Below are positions 1-11,599 of a stretch of DNA of 64,000 bases, piece after piece (the stretch's first letter is position 1; every line of letters starts with the position of its first letter). The position numbers were made by a program, and so were the translations under genes. The DNA is taken from contig SZWC01000574.1 in NCBI GenBank assembly GCA_023375785.1, positions 50,901-114,900 of the forward strand, written 5' to 3'. The notes below the pieces were generated by a model. It saw only the letters and a program-made list of their open reading frames with translations, was not told where the DNA came from and did no database searches. Source of the DNA: Penium margaritaceum (Eukaryota; Streptophyta; Zygnematophyceae; Desmidiales; Peniaceae).

Positions 1-3000
1 TGCCAAGACACCGGTGTTTGACCCTGTAATGACCTGCAAGGTCATGCATATTAGATGTGCACTGTGATTGGGCACGCTGACCGTGGCTGACTCGTGTTAC
101 AATTCGTGGAAGTTAAAGTCACTTGGTAAACATTTGTGGTCATGGTCAGTTGCACATGCCAACTTTGTCAAGGCATTGTGCACAATAGCCACATCGAGCC
201 ACCAGCATTCAACCTTGTTTGAACCTGGAAGATTATGCCTAGAACATCTGCACTGTGATTGGACCCTCTGACCGTGGCTGACTTGTGTTATGATCAATAG
301 AAGTGAAAGTCACTTGGATACATTTGTGGTCATGGTCAGTGGCACATGCCAACTTTGTCAAGGCATTGCGCACAATAGCCACACCGAGCCAATAGTATTA
401 TACCTTGTTTGCACCTGCAACATCATGCCTAGTACATATGCACTATTATTGGACACTCTGCCCGTGGCTGACTCGTGTTAATAATCCTAACCGTTTCAGG
501 TACTTGGTAGACTTTGTGGTCATGGTCAGAGGCACATGCCAACTTTGTGAAGGCATTGCGCACAGAAGCCGTGCCAAGCCACCGGTTTTTGACCTTGGTT
601 ATACGTGCAATGTCATGCCTAGTACATCTGAACCGTTATTGGGCACTCTGACTGTTGCTGACTCGTGTTACAACTCATATAAGTTAAAGTCACTTGGTAA
701 ACAATGTGGTCATGGTCAGTGGCACATGCCAACATTGTCAAGGTATTGCGCACGATAGCCACAATGAGCCACCAGTATTCCACCTTGTTTGCACCTGCAA
801 GATCATGCCTAGTACATCTGCACTGTGATTGGACACTCTGACAGTGGCTGACTTGTGTTATGATCAGTAGAAGTTAAAGTCACTTGGATACATTTGTGGT
901 AATGGCCAGTGGCACATGCCAACTTTGTGAATGCATTGCGCACAATATTCACACCGAGCCACCAGTTCTCTACCTTGTTTGTATCTGCAAGGTCATTTCC
1001 GGTATATCTGCACTGTGATTGGACACTCTGACTGTGGCTGACTCGTGTTACGATTCATAGCCGTTTAAGGTACCTGGTAAACTTTGTGGTCATGGTCAGT
1101 GGAACATGCCAACTTTGTCAAGGCATTGCGCACAGTAGCCGTGCCAAGCCACCGGTTTTTGAACTTGTTTATGCTCGCAAGGTCATGCCTAGTACATCTG
1201 AACCATTATTGGGTACTCTCACTGTGGCTGACTCGTATTATGATTCGTATAAGTTAAAGTCACTTGGTACACATTATGGTTATGGTCAGTGGCACATGCC
1301 AACTTTGCCAAGGCATTGTGCACAATAGCCACAACAAGCCACCAGTATTACACCTTGTTTGCACCTGCAAGATCATGGCTAGTACATGTACACTGTGATT
1401 GGACACTCTCACCGTGACTGACTCGTGTTATGGTTCATAGCCATTTAAGGTACTTCGTAAACTTTGTGGTCATGGTCAGTGGCACATGCCAACATTGTCA
1501 AGGCATTGCGCACAGTAGCCGTGCCAAGTAACCGTTTTTTAACCTTGTTTATGCCTGTAAGGTCATGCACATTAGATGCGTACTGTGACTGAGCACTCTG
1601 ACCGTGGCTGACTCATGTTACGATTTGTAGAAGTTAACGTCACGTGGTGAACTTTGTGGACATGGTCAGTGGCACATGCCAGCTTTGTCAAGGCATTGCG
1701 CACAATAGCCGTGCCAAGCCACCGGTTTTGTACCTTATTTATAGCTGCAAGGTCATGCATACTATATGTGTACTGTGATTGGGCACTCTGACCATGGCTG
1801 ACTCGTGTTACGATTTGTACAAGTGAAAGTCACTTTGTAAACGTTGTGGTTATCCGGTGGCACATGCCGCCTTTGTCTAGGCATTGCGTACAATAGCCAC
1901 ACCGAGCCACCAGTATTCTACCTTGTCTGTACCTTCAAGATGATGCCTAGTAAATCTGCACTATGATTGGACACTCTGACTGTGACTGACTCGTGTTATG
2001 ATCAATAGAAGTAAAAGTCAATTGGATACATTTGTGGTCGTGGTCAGTGGCACATGCCAACTTTGTCAAGGCATTGCGCACATTAGCCATTCCAAGCCAC
2101 CGGTTTTTTGCCTTGTTTATACATGCAAGGTCATGCATATTAGATGTGCACTGTGATTGGGCACTCTGACCGTGGCTGATTTGTGTTATTATCAATGGAA
2201 GCAAATGTCACTTGGATACATTTGTGGTCATGGTCAGTGGCACATGCCAACTTTGTCAAGGCATTGCGCACAATAGCCACACCAAGCCACCAGTATTCTA
2301 CCTTGTTTGTACCTGCAAGATCATGCCTAGTGCATCTGCACTGTGATTGGACACTTTGACAGTGGCTGACTCGTGTTATGATCAATATAAGTAAAAGTCA
2401 CTTGGAAACATTTGTGGTCATGGTCAGTGGCACATGCCAACTTTGTCAAGGCATTGTGCACAATAGCCACACCGAACCACTAGTATTCTACCTTATTTAT
2501 ACCTGCATGTTCATGCCCAGTATATCTGTACTGTGATTGGACACTCTGACCGTGGCTGACTTGTGTTCTGGTCAGTATAAGTAAAAGTCATTTGGATACA
2601 CTTGTGGTCATGGTCAGTGGCACATGCCAAGTTTTTCAAGGCATTGCGCACAAAAGCCACACCGAGCCACCAGTATTCTACCTTGTTTGTACCTGTAAGA
2701 TCATGCCTAGTACATCTGCATTGTGATTGGACACTCTGACCGTAGCTGACTCGTGTTATGATTCATAGCCGTTTCAGGTACTTGGTAAACTTCGTGGTCA
2801 TGGTCAGTGGCACATGCCGAATTTGTCAAGGCATTGCGCGCAATAGCCATGCCAAGTCACCGGCTTTTTACCTTGTTTATACCCGCAAGGTCATGCCTAG
2901 TACATCTGAACTGTGATTGGGCACTCTGACTGTGGCTGACTCGTGTTACAATTCGTAGAAGTTAAAGTCACTTGGTAAACTTTGTGGTCATGGTCAGTGG

Positions 3001-3533
3001 CACATGCCAACTTTGTCAAGGCATTGCGCACAATAGCCACACCGAGCCACCAGTACTCTACCTTGTTTCAACCTGCAAGATCATGCCTAGTACATCTGCT
3101 TTGTGATTGGACACTTTGACCGTGGCTGACTCATGTTATGATTTATAGCCGTTTAAGGTACTTGGTAAACTTTGTGGTCATGGTCAGTGGCACATGCCAT
3201 CTTTGTCAAGGCATTGCGCACAATAGTCATGCCAAGCTACCCAATTTGTACCTTGTTTATACCTGCAAGGTCATGCCTAGCACATCTGAACTGTGATTGG
3301 GCATTCTGACTGGGACTTACTTGTGTTACGATTCGTTGAAGTTAAAGTCACTTGGTCAACTTTGTGGTCATGGTGAGTGGCACATGCCAACTTTGTCAAG
3401 TCATTGCGCACAATAGTCGTGCCAATACACCGTTTTAAAACCCTCTTCATACCTGCAAGGTCATGCATAATAGATGTGCACTGTGATTGCGTACTCTGAC
3501 CATGGCTGACTTGTTTTATGATTCCTATGAGTT
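1..3533. repeat. 190-bp satellite array, segment 1
   Basis: About 18.6 tandem monomers. The landmark CATGGTCAGT recurs at 141, 331, 521 and 711, giving a 190-bp period. Three monomer classes can be told apart. Class 1 has CCGTGCCAAGCCACCGG, GCATATTAGATG and GATTCGTAGAAGTTAAAG. Class 2 has CCACACCGAGCCACCAG, CCTAGTACATCTG and GATCAATAGAAGTAAAAG. Class 3 has CCCAGTATATCTG and GATTCATAGCCGTTTAAGG. The block from TTTGTGGTCATGG through GGCATTGCGCACAATAG is common to all classes and the best conserved. Short reading frames here are by-products of the repeat. No gene is seen. Confidence 0.95.
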
Positions 3534-3538
3534 AAAGT
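3534..3538. repeat. Target-site duplication, left (AAAGT)
   Basis: AAAGT lies directly before the TG of the 5' LTR and is repeated directly after the CA of the 3' LTR at 7617-7621. Five bases is the usual duplication length for Copia and Gypsy integrases. The uninterrupted satellite reads GTTAAAGTCACTTGG, so this was a clean insertion into a class 1 monomer. Confidence 0.9.
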
Positions 3539-4611
3539 TGTCAGAATAATATACAATGCTCACAAGACTGCTCACTTGACTTCTACCGAACAAGAAATGG
3601 GCAGCCTGCACTCCCCTACCCCTCAAGAAAAGGCCAAGCCAGAATATCCCCAAGAGGTCCAGATCAACTCTGACCAAGACTTCCGAAGACTCGCACGACC
3701 AAAGTATCAGCGCGAGTCCAGGCAACGGACGTGCCGAACCAACCGCACCCAAGCAGACGTGGATGCCGAGCCTGCCGCCACCAGCCACGGTACTGCACAG
3801 TCTCCGGTCTACCGCCACGGACCTGGGCTAACGGAAGTCACCGAGCGGCTCGGTCCATGCTACACGACAACGTATGCAGGGCACGACCTACCACGGAGAA
3901 AAGTCGCAGCCCTCCTAACTCTAACGTGCGCTCCGCACCGGGAAGCGCACCCACGACCTGCGACACGAGCCAAACAAGCAGAACGGCTGTGGCGCGCTTA
4001 CACGCACCACCCACCTTAGCAGTGTTAGGACTAGGTAATCTTAGCATAGTACTTAACCTTGTACTTTTGCTCTTGTATCTCTGCCTCTGTTATCATCAGT
4101 ATTATCAATCAATCATTTCCTCATTCCTTCGCTCACCTCCGTGCTGTGGTGCTGCACGTTGTCTCCTTGCTGTTGCCCGCCTCCGTGCTGTGGCACTCGT
4201 TCCTCTTCCTCGCTACGTGATCTCTGCCCGTGGCACCTTGTTCATTACATTGTCACGGGACCTCCTCACTTGCCCGCCTGCTGGCTAAGGCCTGTGATCC
4301 ATCTCCTCACAGCACCCGCTCCTCCGCTTCGCTCCGTCGTGCCCGCACTGCTCACCCAAGGCGCCTCCAGAACTCGAAGCGCCCGTGCCGAGTGATACTG
4401 CGCCCACGCCAGTTCTATCTCCGGCTTGGCCTGTGCCTCTGGCACCGTCCCCGCATCACCTCGTCATACTTCTCAGTGCTTGCCTCACAGTCGTGCATGT
4501 GATCTCTCTTGACGGCAGCATGCCGTCAGCTGCCAGCACCTTCGCCGATGCTTCGGCCGTCATCTCTTCTGTGCATCTCCATCAGCCAACTGTCATGACA
4601 TTTTCCTGACA
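3539..4611 (+). repeat. 5' LTR
   Basis: This 1073-bp repeat begins TGTCAG and ends CTGACA, a perfect 6-bp terminal inversion of the TG...CA type. The full length is matched at 6544-7616. The sequence is GC-richer and more C-rich than the surrounding satellite. Reading frames of 70-185 codons within it recur in both LTRs and overlap on both strands; none resembles a known protein. Confidence 0.93.
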
Positions 4612-4623
4612 TGGTATCAGAGC
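4612..4623 (+). other. Primer-binding site (initiator tRNA-Met type)
   Basis: TGGTATCAGAGC follows the 5' LTR with no spacer. This is the sequence complementary to the 3' end of initiator tRNA-Met that plant Copia elements commonly use to prime minus-strand synthesis. It is the best clue to the host lineage in the window. Confidence 0.88.
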
Positions 4624-4819
4624 CCAGAGAAACATACTGGAGCCATCATCGCCTCCTCCCTCTTTGCTGACGCCTGAAATGCCTGACCGAGGTGTCTCAC
4701 CGCTACCAGCCATCAACAGCATTTTCAGCAGTAGCACTGGTACCGTCTCTCACACCGTCAGACCAGATGTGTATGGGCGCATTCCTGGTTTGACAACGCA
4801 CATGATTGACCGTCATCCG

Positions 4820-5100
4820 CCTTTTTACACCAGCAGCAGCAGTCAGTATCGCATCCGCCAGCTACTATCCTTGCAGCAGCAACAGCAGCAGAAGGAACAG
4901 CACTCCAACATCCACGCATCCTGTGTGGCACCACCATTCCTAAACCGTGTATGGGCACGGCTCGGGACTGGTGACACACACAGCAGCAGCAGTAAACAGC
5001 AGCAGTAAACTCGCCTTCCCTCGCCGTAGACACCACATCTCCAGCAGCAGCAGCAGTATTCTTTCCTTGCAGCAGCAGAAGCAGCAGCAGAAGCAGCCAC
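4820..5100 (+). repeat. CAG-rich low-complexity tract in the LTR element
   Basis: Clusters of CAG trinucleotides occur at about 4832-4845, 4873-4892, 4980-5005 and 5041-5095, with a further cluster at about 6018-6100. They give glutamine, serine or cysteine runs depending on frame. This is simple-sequence expansion inside the internal region; no domain is recognisable around it. Confidence 0.8.
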
Positions 5101-5297
5101 ATCAGCCCAAAAGACGCCTCAAAAGCACCGCCCTCGCTCTTACACACTCAAGAAACCTCTACGATCAACCCGCAGACCCTTCATTACCATCAACCTTCGT
5201 CCATTGCAACAACCGCACAAAGATCCTCCTCCAACAGCTGCCTCATCCCTAATCCTCAGCCTCTAAGTCAACCACGGGATAATGCCTGAGAAGTACC

Positions 5298-5891
5298 ATG
5301 TTGCCCTGTCTTTTCATCCTCGGCTGTCTCGTGGCAACAGTCCCTCGCCTCCTCAGACACCTCACAAGACCAACAGCCGCAGCAACACCAGCACCAGCAG
5401 TACCTGTGACGGAGTCTTCCTTCACAACTCCAACACCTGATCCTGCGGTATCCACCACAGCCTTCTTGTCTGATCTGCCTGAACCAAAGGATGAAGACTA
5501 CTTCATTGACTTCACCTATGACCAAACTGCATCATACTCCCCCTGCCAGTGCTCTCACTGCACTTCTGAGGAAGCAAAGGAACTCACCGACACCACTCCT
5601 CCATCTGCCCCACCATCCCGCTATGAAGACAACCTTCCTACCCCGAACTGGCCTCCTGAGGAAGTTCCACAGCTGCAACACAACAAAACGCAGGAGCTCT
5701 CAACACCAGTCGAGTACGTCTGGCTACCTCTCGACCGGTCACCATTCACTCCTGACGAAGTCAACGAGTTCATGATCAAGTTTTATGGCAAAATGATTCA
5801 GCCCGCAGCTGATCAAGACACCCAACCTCAAGCCATCAACACCCAACCTGCCAGCCCTAAGTTCACCATCCAAGATGAACTGCCTGGCTGA
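5298..5891 (+). CDS. Unrecognised 197-residue reading frame inside the LTR element
   Basis: This is the longest frame confined to the internal region. It starts at an ATG and encodes a Pro/Thr/Ala-rich first third, then a more complex acidic stretch with CQCSHC near residue 80 and EVNEFMIKFYGKM near residue 155. I do not recognise it as a Copia gag: the CCHC knuckle spacing (CX2CX4HX4C) is absent. It could be a remnant of the internal coding region, an element-specific frame or chance. No start context or splice evidence helps to decide. Confidence 0.3.
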   Translation: MLPCLFILGCLVATVPRLLRHLTRPTAAATPAPAVPVTESSFTTPTPDPAVSTTAFLSDLPEPKDEDYFIDFTYDQTASYSPCQCSHCTSEEAKELTDTTPPSAPPSRYEDNLPTPNWPPEEVPQLQHNKTQELSTPVEYVWLPLDRSPFTPDEVNEFMIKFYGKMIQPAADQDTQPQAINTQPASPKFTIQDELPG

Positions 5892-6534
5892 TACATTCCC
5901 CCTCACAGACGGCCAGGATTCTTGACAACGGAGACATCAACCACATCTTATCCCCTGAAAGCTGATCACTCCCCTACGCACCGACCTGCCTGCTATGTAC
6001 CACCCCATCGACGATAACAGCAGCAGCAGCTACAGCAAGAACAAAAGAAACAATGCCAAGAGGAGCAAGAAGAGAAGCAGCAACAGCAACAACAGCAGCT
6101 GATAGCACCTGTCACAAAAGAAGCTGGCGTACAACTGGCACTTATGCTCTGCCACAGCATCATTGTCAGTCGCATTACACTGCTAGCAGGAACTCTCTCT
6201 CCCAGCCCGAAGCGCGACCCGACCTAAAAAAAAAAAGTGATCCCACCGAGCTCTTCCTCCTTCCCCCTCAGCTGCGCCTCAGAGCATCTCCGAAGCACCT
6301 GCAACCCTTAGTGGAGATTCTCCACCTCTCATCTCCAAAGACTCAGAACTCCTCTGACGAACACCAGACCAAGGCGAACCCACCATCACTGTGGTACTGC
6401 GTCCCAACAACAGGGAAACCAGAAAAGCAGAAGCGATCCTCCGCCCTGACAACCTGCTTCGCAGAACCACACCAAACTCGACCACCAGACCGCATCCTCA
6501 TCAAGCATCAGCACCTGAGCAGTCTTGTGGCATT

Positions 6535-6543
6535 AAAGGAGGG
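6535..6543 (+). other. Polypurine tract
   Basis: AAAGGAGGG sits immediately upstream of the TG of the 3' LTR, the standard position for the plus-strand primer of LTR retroelements. Confidence 0.82.
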
Positions 6544-7616
6544 TGTCAAAATAATATACAATGCTCACAAGACTGCCCACTTGACTTCTACCGAACAAGA
6601 AATGGGCAGCCTGCACTCCCCTACCCCTCAAGAAAAGGCCAAGCCAGAATATCCCCAAGAGGTCCAGATCAACTCTGACCAAGACTTCCGAAGACTCGCA
6701 CGACCAAAGTATCAGCGCGATTCCAGGCAACGGACGTGCCAAACCAACCGCACCCAAGCAGACGTGGATGCCCAGCCTGCCGCCACCAGCCACGGTACTG
6801 CACAGTCTCCGTTCTACCGCCACGGACCTGGGCTAACGGAAGTCACCGAGCGGCTCGGTCCATGCTACACGACAACGTATGTAGGGCACGACCTACCACG
6901 GAGAAAGGTCGCAGCCCTCCTAACTCTAACGTGCGCTCCGCATCGGGAAGCGCACCCACGACCCGCGACACGAGCCAAACAAGCAGAACGGCTGTGGCGC
7001 GCTTACACGCGCCACCCACCTTAGCAGTGTTAGGACTAGGTAATCTTAGCATAGTACTTAACCTTGTACTTCTGTTCTTGTATCTCTGCCTCTGTTATCA
7101 TCAGTATTATCAATCAATCATTTCCTCATTCCTTCGCTCACCTCCGTGCTGTGGTGCTGCCCATTGTCTCCTTGCCGTTGTCCGCCTCCGTGCTGTGGCA
7201 CTCGTTTCTCTGCCTCGCTACGTGCTCTCTGCCCGTGGCACCTTGTTCATTACATTGTCACTGGACCTCCTGACTTGCCCGCCTGCTGGCTAAGGCCTGT
7301 GATCCATCTCCTCACAGCACCCGCTCCCCCGCTTCGCTCCATCGTACCCGCACTGCTCACCCAAGGCGCCTCCAGAACTCGAAGCGCCCGTGCCGAGTGA
7401 CACTACGCCCACGCCAGTTCTATCTCCGGCTTGGCCTGTGCCTCTGGCACCGCTCCCGCTTCACCTCGTCATACTTCTCAGTGCTTGCCTCACAGTCGTG
7501 CCTGTGATCTCTCTTGACGACAGCATGCCATCAGCTGCCAGCACCTTCGCCGATGCTTCGGCCGTCATCTCTTCTGTGCATCTCCATCAGCTAACTGTCA
7601 TGACATTTTCCTGACA
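6544..7616 (+). repeat. 3' LTR
   Basis: A 1073-bp repeat of 3539-4611, beginning TGTCAA and ending CTGACA. It is the same length as the 5' LTR and differs at about 34 positions by eye. A reading frame at 6053-7024 runs from the internal region into this LTR; it merely reads through the boundary and is not called as a gene. Confidence 0.93.
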
Positions 7617-7621
7617 AAAGT
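7617..7621. repeat. Target-site duplication, right (AAAGT)
   Basis: AAAGT directly follows the 3' LTR and continues into CACTTGGTAAAC, restoring the satellite monomer that was split by the insertion. Confidence 0.9.
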
Positions 7622-10600
7622 CACTTGGTAAACGTTCTGGTCATGGTCAGTGCCACATGCCAACTTTGTCAAGGCATTGCGCACAATAGCCACACCAAGC
7701 CACCAGTATTTCACCTTGTTTGCACCTGCAAGATCATGCCTAGTACATCTGCACTGTAATTGGGCACTCTGAACGTGGCTGACTCGTATTATGATTCATA
7801 CACGTTTAAGGTATTTGGTAAACTGTGTGGTCATGGTCAGTGGCACATGCCAACTTTGTCAAGGCATTGCGCACAATAGCCGTGCCAAGCTACCGGTTTT
7901 TTTACCTTGTTTATACCTGCAAGGTCATGCACATTAGATGTGCACCGTGGTTGGACACTCTGACTGTGGCTGGCTCGTGTTATGATCAATAGAATGAAAA
8001 GTCACGTGTGGTCATGGTCAGTGGCACATGCCAACTTTGTCAAGGCATTGCGCACAATAGCCGTGCCAAGCCACCAGTTATTTGCCTTGTTTATACCCGT
8101 AAGGTCATGCATATTAGATGTGCACTGTGATTGGAAACTCTGACTATGGCTGACTCGTGTTACGATTCGTAGAAGTGAAAGTCACTTGGATACATTTGTG
8201 GTCATGGTCAGTGGCACATGCTAACATTGTCAAGGCATTACGCACAATAGCCAAACCGAGCCACCAGTATTATACCTTCTTTGTACCTGCAAGATCATGC
8301 CTAGTACATCTGCACTGTGATTGGACACTCTGACCGTGGCTGACTCGTGTTATGATCAATAGATGTAAAAGTCACTTGGATACATTTGTGGTCATGGTCA
8401 GTGGCACATGCCAATCCTGTCAAGGCATTGCGCACAATAGCCACACCGAGCCACCAGTATTCTACCTTGTCTATACCTGCAACGTCATGCCCAGTATATC
8501 TGCACTATGATTGGACACTCTGACCGTGGTTGACTCGTATTATGATTCATAGCCGTTTAAGGTTCTTGGTAAACTTTGTGGTCATGGTCAGTGGCACATG
8601 CCTACTTTGTCAAGGCCTTGCGCACAATAGCCGTGTGAAGCCACTGATTTTTTACCTTGTTTATACCTGCGAGGTCATGCCTAGTACATCTGAACTGTGA
8701 TTGGGCACTTTGACTGTGGCTGACTTGTGTTACGATTCGTAGAAGTTCAAGTCACTTGGTAAACTTTGTGGTCATGGTCAGTGGCACATGCCAACTTTGT
8801 CAATGCATTGCGCACAGTAGCCACACCGAGCCACCAGTATTCTACCTTGTTTGAACCTCCAAGATCATGCCTAGTACATCTGCACTGTGATTGGACACTT
8901 TGACCATGGCTGACTCATGTTATGATTCATAGCCGTTTAAGGTACTTGGTAAACTTTGTGGTCATGGTCAGTGGCACGTGCAAACTTTCTCAAGGCATTG
9001 CGCACAATAGCCATGCCAAGCCACCTGTTTTTTACCTTGTTTATACATACAAGGTCATGTATATTAGATGTGCACTGTGATTGGACACTCTGACCGTGGC
9101 TGACTCGTGTTATGATCAATAGAAGTAAAAGTGACTTGTGGTCATGGTCAGTGGCACATGCCAACTTTGTCAAGGCATTGCGCACAATAGCCACACACTG
9201 AGCCACTAGTATTCAACCTTGTTTCTACCTGCAAGGTCATGCCCAGGATATCTGCACTGTAATTGGACAGTCTGACCGTGGCTGACTCGTGTTATGATTC
9301 ATACCCGTTTAAGGAACTTGGAAAACTTTGTGATAATGGTCAATGGCACATGCAAACTTTGTCAAGGCATTGCGCACAATAGCTGTGCCAAGCCACCAGT
9401 TATTTACCTTGTTTATACCTGTAAGGTCATGCATATTATATGTACACTGTGATTGGGCACTCTGACTCTGGCTGAGTCGTGTTACGATTCGTAGAAGTGA
9501 AAGTCACTTGGATACATTTGTGGTCATGGTCAGTGGCACGTGCAAACTTTGTCAAGGCATTGCGCACAATAGCCACACCGCGCCACCAGTATTCTTCCTT
9601 CTTTGTACATGCAAGATCATGCCTAGTACATTTGCAATGTGATTGGACACTCTGACCATGGCTTACTCGTGTTATGATCAATAGAAGTACAATTCACTTG
9701 GATACATTTGTGGTCATGGTCAGTGGCACATGCCAACTGTGTAAAGGCATTGCACACAATAGCCACACCGAACCACCAGTATTCTACCTTGTATGTACAT
9801 GCAAGGTCATGCCTAGTATATCTGCACTATGATTGGACACTCTGACCGTGGCTGACTCGTGTTATTATTCATAGCCGTTTAAGGTACTTGGTAAACTTTG
9901 TGGTCATGGTCAGTGGCACATGCCAACGTTTCAAGGCCTTGCGCACAATAGCTGTACCAAGCCACTGGTTTTTTACCTTGTTTATACCTGCAAGGTCATG
10001 CCTAGTACATCTTACATGTGATTCGGCACTCTGACCGTGGCTGGCTCGTGTTACAATTCGTAGAAGTTAAAGTCACTTGGTAAACCTTCTGGTCATGGTC
10101 AGTGGCACATGTCACCTTTGTCAAGGCATTGCGCACAATAGCCACACTGAGCCACCAGTATTCTATGTTGTTTATACCTGCAAGGTCATGCCCAGTATAT
10201 CTGTACTGTGATTGGACACTCTGACCGTGGCTAAATCGTGTTATGACTCATAGCCGTTTAAGGTACTTGGTAAACTTTGTGGTCATGGTCAGTGGCACAT
10301 GCCAACTTTGTCAAGGCATTGCGCACAATAGCCGTGCCAAGCCACCGGTTTTTTACCTTGTTTATACCTGCAAGGTCATGCATATNGGTCAGTGGCACAT
10401 GCCAACGTTTCAAGGCCTTGCGCACAATAGCCGTACCAAGCCACTGGTTTTTTACCTTGTTTATACCTGCAAGGTCATGCATATTAAATGTGCACTGTGA
10501 TTGGGCACTCTGACCGTGACTGACTCGTGTTACAATTTGTAGAAGTTAAAGTCACTTGGTAAAGTGTGTGGTCATGGTTAGTGGCACATGCTAACTTTGT

Positions 10601-10653
10601 CAAGGCATTGCGCACAATAGCCACACCGAGCCACCAGTATTCTACCTTGTTTG
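7622..10653. repeat. 190-bp satellite array, segment 2
   Basis: About 16 monomers of the three classes described for 1-3533. Two monomers near 8000 and 9130 are shortened between AAAGTCAC/GTGACTTG and GTGGTCATGG by loss of about 15 bases. A single N at 10386 joins two monomers out of phase. No gene is seen. Confidence 0.94.
10386..10386. other. One-base N joining satellite monomers out of register
   Basis: The sequence reads GGTCATGCATAT, N, GGTCAGTGGCAC. In a normal monomer about 130 bases separate those two motifs. The N therefore marks a collapsed or closed assembly join, and the local copy count is unreliable. Confidence 0.8.
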
Positions 10654-11599
10654 TGTCATAGTTATCACCGTAAACCTGACAGGACTCCCACCAGCTGGAA
10701 AATAAGTTATCAAGAATGGTTCAGCTCTGGCCCGAACCACCTCGGTCGACACACTAGCCATTGTCGATGCACAAACCGTTGTCGGTGCCTTAGCCGGCGA
10801 ACGGCTATCGGACCAAGTGATCCCATAATCAGTGGTCACCCCGCAAGCGCGTCTGGCTAGCGCACAAGAAGCCGTTTCCTATTTTGTCTTGTCCTGTTTT
10901 ATACATATACGGAGGATGTTAATTCCTTCCAGCTTAACGAGAATAGTTATACTCATCCTGTACCCCTTTGGTTGCGCGGCTATGCCACCGTGTCTTTGCT
11001 CTGCTTGCTCCTCGCACTCTTTGCCTTCACCAGTCCCTCTCAACGCTTCGCTTTGTCACTATCGCTCCTTCGCTCAGCTCTCATACTCCGCCAACCATCA
11101 CTCATCTCGCCAGCACTCTCTCTCACATCAACCTGTCTATCTCGGCTATCTCGCGTCTCAGCCCCTATCAGCCTTCACGACAAACGCCTCACACCGCTCT
11201 CAGCTACGACACTTTGCTGATGTACACTTGCTTGTCCTAACGCTTCTGCCTGTTTCTGCTGCTGCTGTTCTCGTGCCTACATTCCTTTGACATGGTATAA
11301 GAGCATCAGGCAACGTCACCTGGTGCCCTGTGACTACATCATCGCTCTGCCGCCATCTTCCCTCCATCACTTCCACCTGCAATCTTCTACCGCCGCTACC
11401 ATCGTCCCGCGCCTCGCCGCTTCGCCAGCAGCTGACATTAGCAGCTCTGCCTGATGAGTTCTCCACGCTGAAGAAACGCCTTGTCATCCTAAGGAAGCCC
11501 AGCGCCCATTTGCACGCCCGTGGCCAACAACCGGTGACTTGTCGCCCACATCAGCCGTAAGCAACTCTCAAGCCGCCGTCTGCCGTCAACTACCAAGAC
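10654..11599 (+). mobile_element. Partial Copia-type LTR element (LTR, PBS, leader)
   Basis: A 639-bp LTR-like segment (10654-11292) begins TGTCATAG and ends TTTGACA. It is followed at once by TGGTATAAGAGC, a near match to the PBS at 4612, and then by about 300 bp of leader-like sequence before satellite resumes with TATTCTACC. Only these parts are present; no second LTR or coding region accompanies them. A TATA-like TTTTATACATATA lies near 10898. It belongs to a different LTR family from 3539-4611 but is related to the fragment at 21093-21502. The 16-bp TATTCTACCTTGTTTG occurs on both sides, longer than a Copia target duplication, suggesting later exchange within the satellite. Confidence 0.75.
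11293..11304 (+). other. Primer-binding site of the partial LTR element
   Basis: TGGTATAAGAGC directly abuts the terminal TTTGACA of the LTR-like segment and matches 11 of 12 bases of the PBS at 4612. It supports the LTR end called at 11292. Confidence 0.72.

Larger units (their letters stand above)
3539..7616 (+). mobile_element. Non-autonomous Copia-type LTR retrotransposon
   Basis: This 4078-bp element has two 1073-bp LTRs, a primer-binding site abutting the 5' LTR, a purine tract before the 3' LTR, and flanking AAAGT duplications. The 1932-bp internal region is far shorter than the roughly 4 kb of a usual Copia gag-pol, and no protease, integrase, reverse transcriptase or RNase H motif is recognisable in it. 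It therefore looks structurally whole at its ends but dependent on proteins from a partner element. By eye the two LTRs differ at about 34 of 1073 positions (about 3%), so the insertion is moderately young and postdates this part of the satellite. The PBS type supports the Copia assignment; without pol it remains an inference. Confidence 0.88.

Noticed and set aside
4140-4610. Short plus-strand frames with Ser/Pro/Leu-rich products in the LTRs
   Set aside because: They recur in both LTRs, overlap in two or three frames and have no recognised domain; the CT-rich composition explains them.
6053-7024. 323-codon frame in the LTR element
   Set aside because: It runs through the purine tract and into the 3' LTR, and its LTR half is simply the frame also present in the 5' LTR; no domain is seen.
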